Shown: one piece after another, positions 14,171 through 22,488 of the stretch
Layout of the letters: each line of letters begins with the position of its first letter
How positions within the stretch are numbered: position 1 is the first letter of the stretch
DNA from: a virus
Length of the DNA stretch: 46,181 bases
Strand: one strand, 5' to 3'
Virus record (IMG/VR): IMGVR_UViG_3300046616_000483
Location: 1-46,181 of that record
The notes under the pieces: model-generated
What the model saw: only the letters and a program-made list of their open reading frames with translations
Told to the model about the DNA's origin: nothing
Database searches by the model: none
Program-made: the position numbers and the translations under genes

Positions 14171-14203
14171 ACCCCAGCGCCCTTCGGGCGCTGGGGTATT
14201 TCC
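14171..14203 (+). terminator. Rho-independent terminator
   Basis: ACCCCAGCGCCC (14171-14182) pairs with GGGCGCTGGGGT (14186-14197) in a near-perfect 12-bp stem with a three-base loop, followed by ATTTCCTCTTCT. It closes the transcript of the gene at 13906-14154. Confidence 0.8.
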
Positions 14204-14261
14204 TCTTCTACTTCGAAAGATCTAGCGTTATCGAAGGAGGCAGAGAGTCGTTCAAAACTGC

Positions 14262-14322
14262 TTGATATTGCGGCAGAAGGAAGCGTTCATGCCGTCGCCG
14301 CACCGATGCGGCCTACCAAGGA
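14262..14322 (+). promoter_or_regulatory. Shared leader element, copy 6
   Basis: Plus-strand copy with the downstream half only: GAAGGAAGCGTTCATGCCGT with ATG at 14289. The 21-codon leader frame (MPSPHRCGLPRNVHERATSY and one Arg) overlaps the gene start out of frame and stops at 14354. Confidence 0.65.
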
Positions 14323-14862
14323 ATGTCCATGAACGAGCAACATCTTATCGCTGACGCCGAACTTCGCAGCCTCGGGGATTATCTGGAATGCATACTGCGG
14401 TCCAGCTACCCGGTTCCCGAAGAACCGAACCAGAAACTGAGCATGATCGCCTGTTTTGGACTGGCCAGTGCGCTGGCCAAGCGCACCGAAACCTACCGCA
14501 CCGCGCGATTGCCTACGGACGTGGTTGTTCATTTGGTGGAGGCCTGTCGGCAGGAATTGGTGCCGCTGGCGCATGCGATTGATCAGGCCAAGGGTTGGTC
14601 GGTTAAGCGGCGGGTACCGAGCGAGATGGGCGAGGACGAAATGACGCTGCGCTGGCTGCTTGCCGTCATCGAGCGGTATTTTGATGGACTGGAGCCTGAG
14701 TTCTCGGCACTGCCTGTGCATCAGCTCAACCGAGTGTTACGCAATGCGCGCCTGATGCAAGTGTGGGATGTCGCGGATCATAACTATCCGCGCGTGCTGC
14801 GCAACGCCATCAGCTCTATTGAGAATGCAATCCTCGCAGCGATGTGCGCGCCTCGTAACTGA
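14323..14862 (+). CDS. Phage accessory protein, paralogue of the gene at 13245-13772
   Basis: A 179-residue helical protein. The C-terminal half shares IERYFDGLEPE and AISSIENAILAA with the paralogue; the N-terminal half (DYLECILRSSYPVPEEPNQK) is different. A second ATG lies two codons in, closer to a spacing of 8 bases from AAGGAA. No catalytic motif, membrane segment or signal peptide. Last gene before the late operon and followed by a hairpin terminator. Function unknown. Confidence 0.65.
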   Translation: MSMNEQHLIADAELRSLGDYLECILRSSYPVPEEPNQKLSMIACFGLASALAKRTETYRTARLPTDVVVHLVEACRQELVPLAHAIDQAKGWSVKRRVPSEMGEDEMTLRWLLAVIERYFDGLEPEFSALPVHQLNRVLRNARLMQVWDVADHNYPRVLRNAISSIENAILAAMCAPRN

Positions 14863-14882
14863 CCGCTGCTGCGCGAGAGCGC

Positions 14883-14913
14883 ACACTCTTGCTCCCAATG
14901 GGAGCAAGGGTGT
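14883..14913 (+). terminator. Hairpin terminator before the packaging genes
   Basis: CTTGCTCCC (14888-14896) pairs perfectly with GGGAGCAAG (14900-14908) around AAT. The stem extends outwards as ACAC/GTGT after one mismatch and is followed by TCCCTCTTCCC. It separates the accessory genes from the late operon, so the late promoter should lie near 14910-14942. Confidence 0.65.
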
Positions 14914-14942
14914 TCCCTCTTCCCTTCACCTGATCTGCGCCG

Positions 14943-15539
14943 ATGGCCGGCGGTCGCGGAGGCTGGCCCGAATCGAATCCTGACGTGGGAATCTCCATCC
15001 GTGCTTACGGCCGCCATCGCGGCGTGTCCGACACCGCCGTGCGCAAGGCCATTGCCACCGGCCGCATCACCGCCGAGGCGGACGGCACCATCAACGCGGT
15101 GCGCGCCGATGCCGAATGGGCCGCCAGTACCCGCGCGCCAGACCCGCCGCCCCTGGTGGCGACAACGCGCCCGACGCGGGCGCGCGCGGCCAACGGACCG
15201 CTCGGAGACGACCTCGGCGCCGTAGCGCCGGCCAGTGCGGCGGGTGGCGGCAATACCTACGCGCAGGCCCGCACCGCCAATGAGGTGCTGAAGGCCCAGC
15301 ACCACAAGCTGCGCATCGCCCAGCTCAAAGGCGAACTGATCGACCGGTCGCAGGTGATGGCGCAGGTCTTTGCGCTGGCGCGCTCCGAACGCGACGCCTG
15401 GTTGAACTGGCCGGCACGCATCAGCTCGATGCTCGCCGCCGAACTGAACATTGATCCGCATGTCGTGCATGTCGCGCTGGAGCGCGAGGTGCGACAGCAC
15501 TTGACCGAACTCGGCGAATTCAACGCTCGACTGGATTGA
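14943..15539 (+). CDS. Terminase small subunit (Nu1-like)
   Basis: A 198-residue protein opening the late operon. The N-terminal MerR/Nu1-like winged helix (IRAYGRHRGVSDTAVRKAIA) would bind the packaging site. An Ala/Pro-rich linker follows, then the helical segment ANEVLKAQHHKLRIAQLKGE and ERDAWLNWPARISSMLAAEL, typical of small terminase subunits of the lambda and elements-of-external-origin type. It should recruit the large subunit to concatemeric DNA. The stop at 15539 lies three bases before the TTG start of the large subunit. Confidence 0.82.
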   Translation: MAGGRGGWPESNPDVGISIRAYGRHRGVSDTAVRKAIATGRITAEADGTINAVRADAEWAASTRAPDPPPLVATTRPTRARAANGPLGDDLGAVAPASAAGGGNTYAQARTANEVLKAQHHKLRIAQLKGELIDRSQVMAQVFALARSERDAWLNWPARISSMLAAELNIDPHVVHVALEREVRQHLTELGEFNARLD

Positions 15540-15542
15540 CGC

Positions 15543-17489
15543 TTGTACGACGGGTTCGACCACGTTGCGCAGGCCTGGCGCGACGGCCTGACGCCCGATC
15601 CTTTTCTGGACGTATCCGATTGGGCCGATCGCGACCGCGTACTATCGAGCACGTCGTCGTCGGAGCCCGGCCGCTGGCGCACCGCGCGCACACCGTACTT
15701 GCGCGACATCATGAACGATCTATCGCCGGCTTCGGCGACCGAACGCATCGTCTTCATGAAGGGCGCGCAGGTCGGCGGTACCGAGTGCGGCAATAACTGG
15801 ATCGGCTACGTTATCGCCTGCGCGCCAGGTCCGATGATGGCGGTAGCGCCCACGGTCGAGATGGCCAAGCGCAACTCCAAACAGCGCATCGATCCGCTGA
15901 TCGAGGAATCGCCATCGCTGCGCGAGCGCATTGCGCCCTCGCGTGCGCGCGATGCCGGCAACACGATCCTCGCCAAGGAGTTTCGCGGCGGCGTCCTGGT
16001 CCTGACCGGCGCAAACAGCGCGGTCGGCCTTCGCTCAATGCCGGTGCGGTATCTGTTTCTGGACGAGGTGGACGGCTACCCGCGCGACGTCGAGGGCGAA
16101 GGCGATGCGGTCGCACTGGCAGAAGCCCGCACGCGTACCTTCACGCGTCGAAAGATTCTGTTGGTCTCGACGCCGACCATTGCCGGCGCCTCGACCATCG
16201 AGCGCGAGTATCTGGCGTCCGATCAGCGCCGCTACTTTGTTCCGTGTCCGCATTGCCGGTACGAACAATGGCTGCGGTTTGAACAACTGCGCTGGACCTG
16301 GGGTGACCCGCGTTCGGCCCGGTACATCTGCGCCGGCTGCGAGCAGCCGATCGGCGAGCACCACAAGGCCGCGATGCTGGCGGGCGGACGCTGGATCGCG
16401 ACCGCACCGAAGAACAAAGGCAAGACGGCGGGGTACCACCTCTCGTCGCTGTACTCCCCGGTGGGCTGGCGCAGTTGGGCCGACATCGCCGCCGCGTGGG
16501 AATCGGCGCAAGGTTCGGCGACCGCTCTGAAGGCGTTCAAGAACACCGAACTGGGCGAGACCTGGGAAGAGGAGGGCGAGGCTCCGGACTGGGAACGGTT
16601 GTTGGAGCGCCGCGAGGACTACCGGATCGGCACCGTACCGGCCGGGGGCTTGCTGCTGGTCGGCGGCGCCGACATCCAGAAGGACCGCATTGAGGTTTCG
16701 GTGTGGGCGTTCGGGCGCGGCCGGGAGACTTGGCTGGTCGAGCACCGCGTGCTGATGGGCGATACGGCTCGCGCCGCCGTCTGGAATGAGCTGGGCGCGA
16801 TCCTGTCGGAGCACTGGACCCACGCCAGCGGCGCGCTGCTGCCGCTGACCCGGCTGGGCCTGGACACCGGCTTTGCGACGCAGGAAGCCTATGCGTTCGC
16901 GCGCGCGGCCGGCGATCCGCGCCTGCTGCCGATGAAAGGTGTCGGCAGTGGCGCCGCATTGATCGGCACGCCGACCGCGGTCGATGTCAGCGTGCCGGGC
17001 AAGCGCATCCGGCGCGGCCTGAAGCTGTTCGCAGTGGCCGGCGGTATCGCCAAGCTGGAGTTTTACAACGCGCTGCGCCTGTCAATAGAGATCGGACCGG
17101 ACGGGCAGCCGGCCTTCCCGGTGGGCTATGTCCATCTGCCGAGGATCGATGGCGAGTTCTTGCAGCAACTGACCGCCGAACACCTGATTACTCGCCGCGA
17201 CCGGCACGGCTACCCGCAGCGCGTCTGGGAAAAGTGCCGCGACCGCAACGAAGCACTCGACTGCTACGTGATGGCGCGCGCCGCCGCGATGCAGGCCGGT
17301 GTCGATCGATTCGAAGACCGCCATTGGCGGGAACTGGAACGGACGTTGGGTGTGCTGCCCTCCGATCCGCCACCGGCGCCCCGACCGCCACCGCCGTATC
17401 CCTCTCCACAGGCCGCCCATCAGAGCGGCCTTTCTGTTTCTGATCCGCGCCGTGGGCGTCGGGTCATTTCGAGCCGTTTCATGCGATGA
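15543..17489 (+). CDS. Terminase large subunit, GpA family
   Basis: A 648-residue packaging motor and nuclease of the lambda gpA family. ATPase: Walker A-like MKGAQVGGTE at about 72-81, Walker B LFLDEVDGYP at 171-180 with catalytic Glu175. A zinc-binding insert has CPHC (235-238) and CAGC (263-266). The nuclease half includes GADIQKDR (375-382) and GLDTGFATQEAYAF. TTG 15543 is used because no ATG gives the N-terminal conserved AWRDGLTPDPFLDVSDWAD. A Pro-rich tail follows the family domain. It overlaps the gpW gene by four bases (ATGA). Confidence 0.93.
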   Translation: MYDGFDHVAQAWRDGLTPDPFLDVSDWADRDRVLSSTSSSEPGRWRTARTPYLRDIMNDLSPASATERIVFMKGAQVGGTECGNNWIGYVIACAPGPMMAVAPTVEMAKRNSKQRIDPLIEESPSLRERIAPSRARDAGNTILAKEFRGGVLVLTGANSAVGLRSMPVRYLFLDEVDGYPRDVEGEGDAVALAEARTRTFTRRKILLVSTPTIAGASTIEREYLASDQRRYFVPCPHCRYEQWLRFEQLRWTWGDPRSARYICAGCEQPIGEHHKAAMLAGGRWIATAPKNKGKTAGYHLSSLYSPVGWRSWADIAAAWESAQGSATALKAFKNTELGETWEEEGEAPDWERLLERREDYRIGTVPAGGLLLVGGADIQKDRIEVSVWAFGRGRETWLVEHRVLMGDTARAAVWNELGAILSEHWTHASGALLPLTRLGLDTGFATQEAYAFARAAGDPRLLPMKGVGSGAALIGTPTAVDVSVPGKRIRRGLKLFAVAGGIAKLEFYNALRLSIEIGPDGQPAFPVGYVHLPRIDGEFLQQLTAEHLITRRDRHGYPQRVWEKCRDRNEALDCYVMARAAAMQAGVDRFEDRHWRELERTLGVLPSDPPPAPRPPPPYPSPQAAHQSGLSVSDPRRGRRVISSRFMR

Positions 17490-17704
17490 GCCAACTACCT
17501 TACACCCACGAACAATTGCAGGCGCTGCGCGGTGCCCTGGCGCGCGGCGAACGCCGTGTCAGTTTCGGCGACCGTCTGGTCGAGTACCGCAGTGTCGGTG
17601 AATTGCTGGCGGCGATCCGTGAGATCGAAGCCGCGCTCGCCGGCACCGAGGGCCAGCCCCGGCGACCACGCCGACTGCTGACCACTACGTCCAAGGGTTT
17701 CTGA
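17486..17704 (+). CDS. Head-tail joining protein, gpW family
   Basis: A 72-residue protein with the lambda gpW pattern: YTHEQLQALRGALARGERRV, FGDRLVEYRSVGELLAAIRE, a short linker and a basic tail with RRLLTTTSKGF. gpW fills the portal exit after packaging and forms the base for tail attachment. Position between the large terminase and portal genes is exactly that of lambda W. Both ends overlap neighbouring genes by one to four bases. Confidence 0.9.
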   Translation: MSQLPYTHEQLQALRGALARGERRVSFGDRLVEYRSVGELLAAIREIEAALAGTEGQPRRPRRLLTTTSKGF

Positions 17705-19200
17705 TGGGCTGGTGGTCGCGCGTCCGAACCGCGATGTTCGGCGGCTCGCCCGTGCATGAGGTCGCAGGCTATGGCCGGCGATCGACCGCATGGCAACCCA
17801 GCAACCCCGGCGTGATCGCCGCACTCGTAGCGACCGGCGATGCGTTGCGCATCCGGTCGCGCGATCTGGTTCGTCGTAACGCCTGGGCGAATGCCGCGAT
17901 CGAGGCATTCGTAGCCAACGCGGTCGGCACCGGTATCAAGCCGCAATCGCTGATCGTGGACGCCACGCAGCGCGAGGCGCTGCACGCGCTGTGGCGCGAC
18001 TTCGTGGACGAGGCCGACGCCGCCGGTCTGACCGATCTGTATGGCCTACAGGCGCTGGGCTGTCGGGCGCTGCTGGAAGGCGGCGAGTGCCTGGTGCGTT
18101 TGCGTCCGCGTCGCCCCGAAGACGGCCTGGCGGTGCCGCTGCAACTGCAAGTGCTGGAGCCCGAGCACTTGCCGCTGACGCTTAACCGCGAGGAACCCAA
18201 CGGCAATGTCATTCGCGCCGGCATCGAGTTCAACCGGCTCGGACGGCGGGTGGCTTACCACCTATATCTGTCGCATCCGCAAGACGGCGCGATGGCCCCA
18301 ATGAGCCGGCAGGGTGGACTGGAAACCTTCCGCGTCCCGGCCACCGAAGTGCTGCACATCTTCCGACCGCTGCGGCCAGGCCAGATCCGCGGCGAGCCGT
18401 GGTTGGCGCGCGCGCTGGTCAAGTTGAACGAACTGGACCAGTACGACGACGCCGAACTGGTGCGTAAGAAGACGGCGGCGATGTTCGCCGGGTTCATTAC
18501 CCGCAACGGCCCGGAAGATCCGCTTCCGGGAGATGCACCACCGGACGACCACGGCAATGCGCCACTCGGCCTGGAGCCGGGCAGTCTGCAAATTCTGGAG
18601 GCGGGCGAGAGCGTCACGTTCGCACAGCCGGCCGATGTCGGCGCCAGCTACGACGCCTTCCTGCGCTCGCAGTTCCGCGCGGTTGCTGCCGCGATGGGCA
18701 TCACCTACGAGCAGTTGACCGGCGATCTGACCGGGGTGAACTACTCGTCCATCCGCGCCGGCCTGCTGGAGTTTAGGCGCCGCTGCGAGATGGTCCAGCA
18801 CTCGGTGCTGGTGTTCCAGCTGTGCCGGCCGATCTGGAACGCGTTCGTGGATGCCGCGGTGTTGTCGGGCGCAATTGACCTTCCCGGCTACCGACGCCGC
18901 AAGCGCCAGTACCGCGCCTGCAAGTGGGTTCCCCAAGGCTGGAGCTGGGTCGACCCGGAGAAGGAGTTCAACGCGATGATCCTGGCGATCCGCGCCGGCC
19001 TGCTGTCGCGCTCGGAGGCCATCGCCAGTTCCGGCTACGACGCCGAGACCATCGACCGCGAAATCGCGGCCGACGCGCAACGCGCCGATGGCCTCGGCCT
19101 GGTCCTCGACACCGATCCGCGCGCTGTCGCGCGCAACGGCGTCAAGCACGCCCCACCGCCGGCCGCCGCGCCGGCTCTTTCATCGAACGGTATCGAATGA
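17704..19200 (+). CDS. Portal protein, lambda gpB family
   Basis: A 498-residue portal protein. Diagnostic stretches are RSRDLVRRNAWANAAIEAFV near the N-terminus, LHIFRPLRPGQIRGEPWLAR, MGITYEQLTGDLTGVNYSSI, and the C-terminal DPEKEFNAMILAIRAGLLSR with SSGYDAETIDREIAAD. Twelve subunits would form the DNA gate at one capsid vertex and bind terminase. The C-terminal tail is Pro/Ala-rich. It overlaps the protease gene by ATGA. Confidence 0.93.
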   Translation: MGWWSRVRTAMFGGSPVHEVAGYGRRSTAWQPSNPGVIAALVATGDALRIRSRDLVRRNAWANAAIEAFVANAVGTGIKPQSLIVDATQREALHALWRDFVDEADAAGLTDLYGLQALGCRALLEGGECLVRLRPRRPEDGLAVPLQLQVLEPEHLPLTLNREEPNGNVIRAGIEFNRLGRRVAYHLYLSHPQDGAMAPMSRQGGLETFRVPATEVLHIFRPLRPGQIRGEPWLARALVKLNELDQYDDAELVRKKTAAMFAGFITRNGPEDPLPGDAPPDDHGNAPLGLEPGSLQILEAGESVTFAQPADVGASYDAFLRSQFRAVAAAMGITYEQLTGDLTGVNYSSIRAGLLEFRRRCEMVQHSVLVFQLCRPIWNAFVDAAVLSGAIDLPGYRRRKRQYRACKWVPQGWSWVDPEKEFNAMILAIRAGLLSRSEAIASSGYDAETIDREIAADAQRADGLGLVLDTDPRAVARNGVKHAPPPAAAPALSSNGIE

Positions 19201-20369
19201 TCGGACTGCCCCATTTGGCGGCGCGTGTGTTCAACACGCCGCTGCTGATCCAGCGCGCCAAGCTGGACGTGATCTTGAGCGTACTAGCACCAAAATTTGA
19301 TCTACAAACCTTGCCGCCGCCGCAGGTGGGGCCGTCCACCAGCGCGCCGACATTGGCGAACGAGCAGGGCATTTACGTGCTTCCTATCCACGGCACGCTG
19401 GTGCAGCGGGCCAGCGGTCTGGATGCGCTGTCAGGACTGACCAGCTATTTGTCGATCGCGCGGCGCCTGGACGCGGCGCTGGCAGACGAGTCGGTGCGTG
19501 GCATCGTGCTGGACATCGACAGCGCGGGTGGCGAGGCGTCCGGTGTTTTCGACTTGGCCGACCAAATTCACGCGGCTCGCTCGGTTAAGCCGGTGTGGGC
19601 GGTCGCTAACGATGCGGCGTTCTCGGCGGCCTATGCGCTGGCAAGTGCCGCCGGCAGGGTCTACCTCACGCGGACAGCGGGCATTGGATCGATTGGCGTC
19701 ATTGCCCTGCATGTCGATCAATCGCAGAAGGATGCAAAGGATGGACTGATCTACACGCCCATCCACGCGGGCGCGCGCAAGAACGATGGATCGCCCCACC
19801 ACGCCCTGAGCGAGGGCGCGCAGACCGCGATCCAAACCGAAGTCGACCGGCTCTACGAACTGTTCGTCCTGACCGTGGCCGACCAGCGCGGCGTCGCGCC
19901 CGAGCTGATCCGTCAAACCGAGGCCGCGCTGTACTTCGGCCAAGACGCCATCGACGCCGGCTTGGCCGATCGCGTCGGCACGCTCAGCGATGCCGTGCAG
20001 CACCTAAACACCGAACTGGACGCCGCGCGTCCGCCTATTTTGGAGAACTTCACCATGTCTACCCCCGATGCGACGGCGCCTGCCGTCGACGCTGATGCCG
20101 TGCGCGCGCAAGCGCATAGCGACGCCTTGGCGATCGCCGAACTGTGCGAGCTGGCGGGCCAACCAACCCTGACGGCGAGCTTCCTGGCCGAAGGCGTTAC
20201 CGCTGCCGTCGCGCGGCAGCGCCTGCTCGCCGCCAAGGCCGAATCGCCGGAAATCACCAGTCTCTTGTCGCCGACTGCGGCGGCGCCGACGACGGCCACG
20301 TCGCTGGCTGACAACCCGCTGATCCAAGCGGTGAAGACGCGCGCCGCTGCGGCACGGAAGGAACGCTGA
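19197..20369 (+). CDS. Prohead protease, S49 (SppA/ClpP-fold) family, lambda gpC-like
   Basis: A 390-residue protein. The S49 peptidase domain is at about 55-280: GIVLDIDSAGGEASG near 102-116 (oxyanion strand), then NDAAFSAAYALASAA with candidate nucleophile Ser143, and TAGIGSIGVIALH. It should cleave scaffold and portal termini during prohead maturation. The C-terminal about 104 residues (Ala/Thr-rich, with a helical core) are the scaffold region, which also has its own internal start at 20055. ATG 19197 overlaps the portal stop. Confidence 0.9.
   Translation: MIGLPHLAARVFNTPLLIQRAKLDVILSVLAPKFDLQTLPPPQVGPSTSAPTLANEQGIYVLPIHGTLVQRASGLDALSGLTSYLSIARRLDAALADESVRGIVLDIDSAGGEASGVFDLADQIHAARSVKPVWAVANDAAFSAAYALASAAGRVYLTRTAGIGSIGVIALHVDQSQKDAKDGLIYTPIHAGARKNDGSPHHALSEGAQTAIQTEVDRLYELFVLTVADQRGVAPELIRQTEAALYFGQDAIDAGLADRVGTLSDAVQHLNTELDAARPPILENFTMSTPDATAPAVDADAVRAQAHSDALAIAELCELAGQPTLTASFLAEGVTAAVARQRLLAAKAESPEITSLLSPTAAAPTTATSLADNPLIQAVKTRAAAARKER
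20055..20369 (+). CDS. Internal in-frame scaffold protein (Nu3-like)
   Basis: Within the protease gene, GGAG at 20042-20045 stands nine bases before an in-frame ATG at 20055, and the translation from there (MSTPDATAPAVDADAVRAQA and on) is 104 residues of Ala-rich helix with a low-complexity linker and basic end. In lambda, Nu3 is made the same way from inside gene C and acts as the capsid scaffold. The site is inferred from position, ribosome binding site and composition; expression is not shown. Confidence 0.7.
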   Translation: MSTPDATAPAVDADAVRAQAHSDALAIAELCELAGQPTLTASFLAEGVTAAVARQRLLAAKAESPEITSLLSPTAAAPTTATSLADNPLIQAVKTRAAAARKER

Positions 20370-20761
20370 TGCGACTCACCACCTATCCCCCCATCCATGA
20401 AGGGTTGAACCTGGGTGATCTGCTCAAGTTCGAAGCCGACAACCTCTACTCGCGCGATCACGTCACGATCGCTGCCGGCCAGGTTCTACAACTCGGCAAA
20501 ATCGTCGGTCGCATTACCGCTACCGGTGAAATCGCTGCCCTCGACCCGGCGGCCACCGATGGTCGGGAGGTCGCGGCTGGTGTGGCCATTCTGCCGACCT
20601 CGACCGCCGCCGAGCCCAACCCGGACGGCTTGATCGTCGCCCGCCACGCCACCGTCGCTGACCACGCCCTGGTCTGGCCGCGCGCCATCACCCCTGAACA
20701 ACGCACTGCTGCCGTTGCGCAGCTGCGTGACCTCGGCGTCCTCGTGCGCCACGGAGTCTGA
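20369..20761 (+). CDS. Head decoration protein, lambda gpD family
   Basis: A 130-residue protein that fits gpD: an ordered beta-tulip core with RDHVTIAAGQVLQLGKIVGR, AALDPAATDGREVAAGVAIL, and LIVARHATVADHALVWPRAI. gpD trimers clamp the expanded capsid from outside. Start ATG 20369 shares one base with the preceding stop; the capsid gene starts four bases after its stop. Confidence 0.9.
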   Translation: MRLTTYPPIHEGLNLGDLLKFEADNLYSRDHVTIAAGQVLQLGKIVGRITATGEIAALDPAATDGREVAAGVAILPTSTAAEPNPDGLIVARHATVADHALVWPRAITPEQRTAAVAQLRDLGVLVRHGV

Positions 20762-20764
20762 TCC

Positions 20765-21772
20765 ATGTCGATGAATAATCCGTTTCACAACCCCGCGTTC
20801 TCGATGACCGCCCTGACCGCGGCCATCAACATTCTGCCCAATCAGTACGGTCGCCTGGACGAACTCGGTTTGTTCCCTATCCGGCCGGTGCGAACCCGAC
20901 AGGTGACGGTTGAAGAACGTAACGGCGTTCTGTCCCTGTTGCCGACTCAGCCCGTCGGCTCTCCGGGCACGGTGGGCAAGCGTGGCAAGCGTTCGCTGCG
21001 CGCCTTCAACGTTCCGCACATTCCGCACGAGGATGTCGTGCTGCCGGAAGAGGTGATCGGGGTCCGAGCGTTCAGCACGGAATCTGAGCTGGAAACAATC
21101 GCAGGCGTAGTGGCGGATCACCTGCAGGCGATGCGAAACAAACACGCCATTACGCTGGAGCATCTGCGAATGGGGGCTCTTAAGGGCGTGATGCTGGATG
21201 CAGACGGCAGCGAGCTTGCGAACCTGTTCGATATTTTTAATATCACGCCGAAGACCTTCGATTTTCAGCTAGGCAACAAGGACACGGATGTTCGACAGAA
21301 GTGCATTGACCTGAAACGCTATATGGGTAATGCGCTGAAAGGTGAGCGCATGAGCGGAGTGCACGTGCTCGTTTCGCCGGAGTTCTTCGATGCCCTGTCT
21401 GGTCACGATAAGGTTAAAGAGGCCTATCACTTGTGGCAGGAGGGTGCTGCTTTGCGCGACGATATGCGATCCGATTTCCGGTTCGCCGGCGTACGCTTCG
21501 AGGAATACTCGGGCGAAGCCAGTGATATGGACGGCAAAAGCCGTCGCTTCATTGCCGCCGGAGAAGGACACGCGTTCCCGCTCGGTACGCTCGACACGTT
21601 CGCTACCTACGTGGCGCCGGCCGACTTCAACGAAACCGTCAATACGCTGGGGCAGTTGCTTTACAGCAAGCAGGCGCCGCGGAAGTTCGATCGCGGCACC
21701 GACCTGCACACCCAATCCAACCCGCTGCCGATGTGCCACCGCCCGGCGCTGTTGGTGAAGCTGAAGGCGTGA
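20765..21772 (+). CDS. Major capsid protein, lambda gpE family (HK97 fold)
   Basis: A 335-residue capsid protein. Recognised stretches: TAAINILPNQYGRLDELGLF, VTVEERNGVLSLLPTQPVGS, the E-loop region KRSLRAFNVPHIPHEDVVLP, QAMRNKHAITLEHLRMGALK, and the C-terminal GTDLHTQSNPLPMCHRPALL. This is the gpE subclass of the HK97 fold. A second ATG two codons in (MNNPF) is an alternative start. Confidence 0.94.
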   Translation: MSMNNPFHNPAFSMTALTAAINILPNQYGRLDELGLFPIRPVRTRQVTVEERNGVLSLLPTQPVGSPGTVGKRGKRSLRAFNVPHIPHEDVVLPEEVIGVRAFSTESELETIAGVVADHLQAMRNKHAITLEHLRMGALKGVMLDADGSELANLFDIFNITPKTFDFQLGNKDTDVRQKCIDLKRYMGNALKGERMSGVHVLVSPEFFDALSGHDKVKEAYHLWQEGAALRDDMRSDFRFAGVRFEEYSGEASDMDGKSRRFIAAGEGHAFPLGTLDTFATYVAPADFNETVNTLGQLLYSKQAPRKFDRGTDLHTQSNPLPMCHRPALLVKLKA

Positions 21773-21776
21773 GCGT

Positions 21777-22067
21777 ATGGACGTGTTCTCCACGGCCGAC
21801 GACGTAATCTTCGCCACGCTCGGCGTCGTCGCGCAGATCCAGCGTCTGCCTAACCCCCCGGCGCCGATCACCCTTGTCGTGCGCGATGGCGTCGAGCGTC
21901 TTGGGGAGTTCCAGCAGGTCGTCGGTCGCGCCCGGCACGTTTCCGCCCGCAATCGTGAATGGGTGTTCCGCCGCGGCGATGAGGTGATGCTGCCTGATCG
22001 TACCCAGACGGTCGAAGCACTGGTGAAGGACGATGGCCTAGTCAACGAGGCGGTCCTGCATGGCTAA
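21777..22067 (+). CDS. Probable head-tail joining protein (FII-like position)
   Basis: A 96-residue protein directly after the major capsid gene. It has alternating beta strands (PITLVVRDGVERLGEFQQVV, EWVFRRGDEVMLPDRTQTVE) and ends VKDDGLVNEAVLHG. Size and place match the neck proteins found between capsid and tail genes in lambdoid phages. Sequence alone does not let me separate FII-like from other connectors. It overlaps the next gene by eight bases. Confidence 0.7.
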   Translation: MDVFSTADDVIFATLGVVAQIQRLPNPPAPITLVVRDGVERLGEFQQVVGRARHVSARNREWVFRRGDEVMLPDRTQTVEALVKDDGLVNEAVLHG

Positions 22068-22488
22068 TCCCGCCCCGAGCTGGACCTTACTGGAGCGGGT
22101 AGCTGGGCGGCTGGGCGAAATCCGAATCGACCGCGGGTATCGAACTGAAGTCGGATCGGCGGTGGCACTGGAGCCGGCCCAGCACCCTGACGAAACCTCG
22201 GTCGGGCTGACCTTGGCTGCGCTGGGAATACAGCGCGATACCAACAAGCCGCATGGCCGGCACCGTCTTCTCCAGGCCCTGGCCGAAGCCACGCTGCCGG
22301 CATCGTTGACCGATGCCCACGCGCTATCCCATGCGATCGCGGCCGACATTGAGGACGCGCTCGATGAGTGGATTCCGCTGCCGAATGCCCTGCCGGTGCA
22401 GGTCGAGGACATCGTATTCCTGGATCGCCCCGAGGGGCTGCCGGTAGTCGCCGTCCAGGTCGCCCTGACGATCCGCTACCGCCGCTGA
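22060..22488 (+). CDS. Probable tail terminator / minor tail protein (gpU-like)
   Basis: A 142-residue protein with an alpha/beta plan: LLERVAGRLGEIRIDRGYRT at the start, a middle region with ALSHAIAADIEDALDEWIPL, and a terminal strand VVAVQVALTIRYRR. The ending on a Tyr-Arg-rich strand after a DI-hydrophobic helix is common to tail terminator proteins that cap the tube. Assignment rests on gene order (between joining protein and Z-like protein) and plan. Confidence 0.62.
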   Translation: MANPAPSWTLLERVAGRLGEIRIDRGYRTEVGSAVALEPAQHPDETSVGLTLAALGIQRDTNKPHGRHRLLQALAEATLPASLTDAHALSHAIAADIEDALDEWIPLPNALPVQVEDIVFLDRPEGLPVVAVQVALTIRYRR

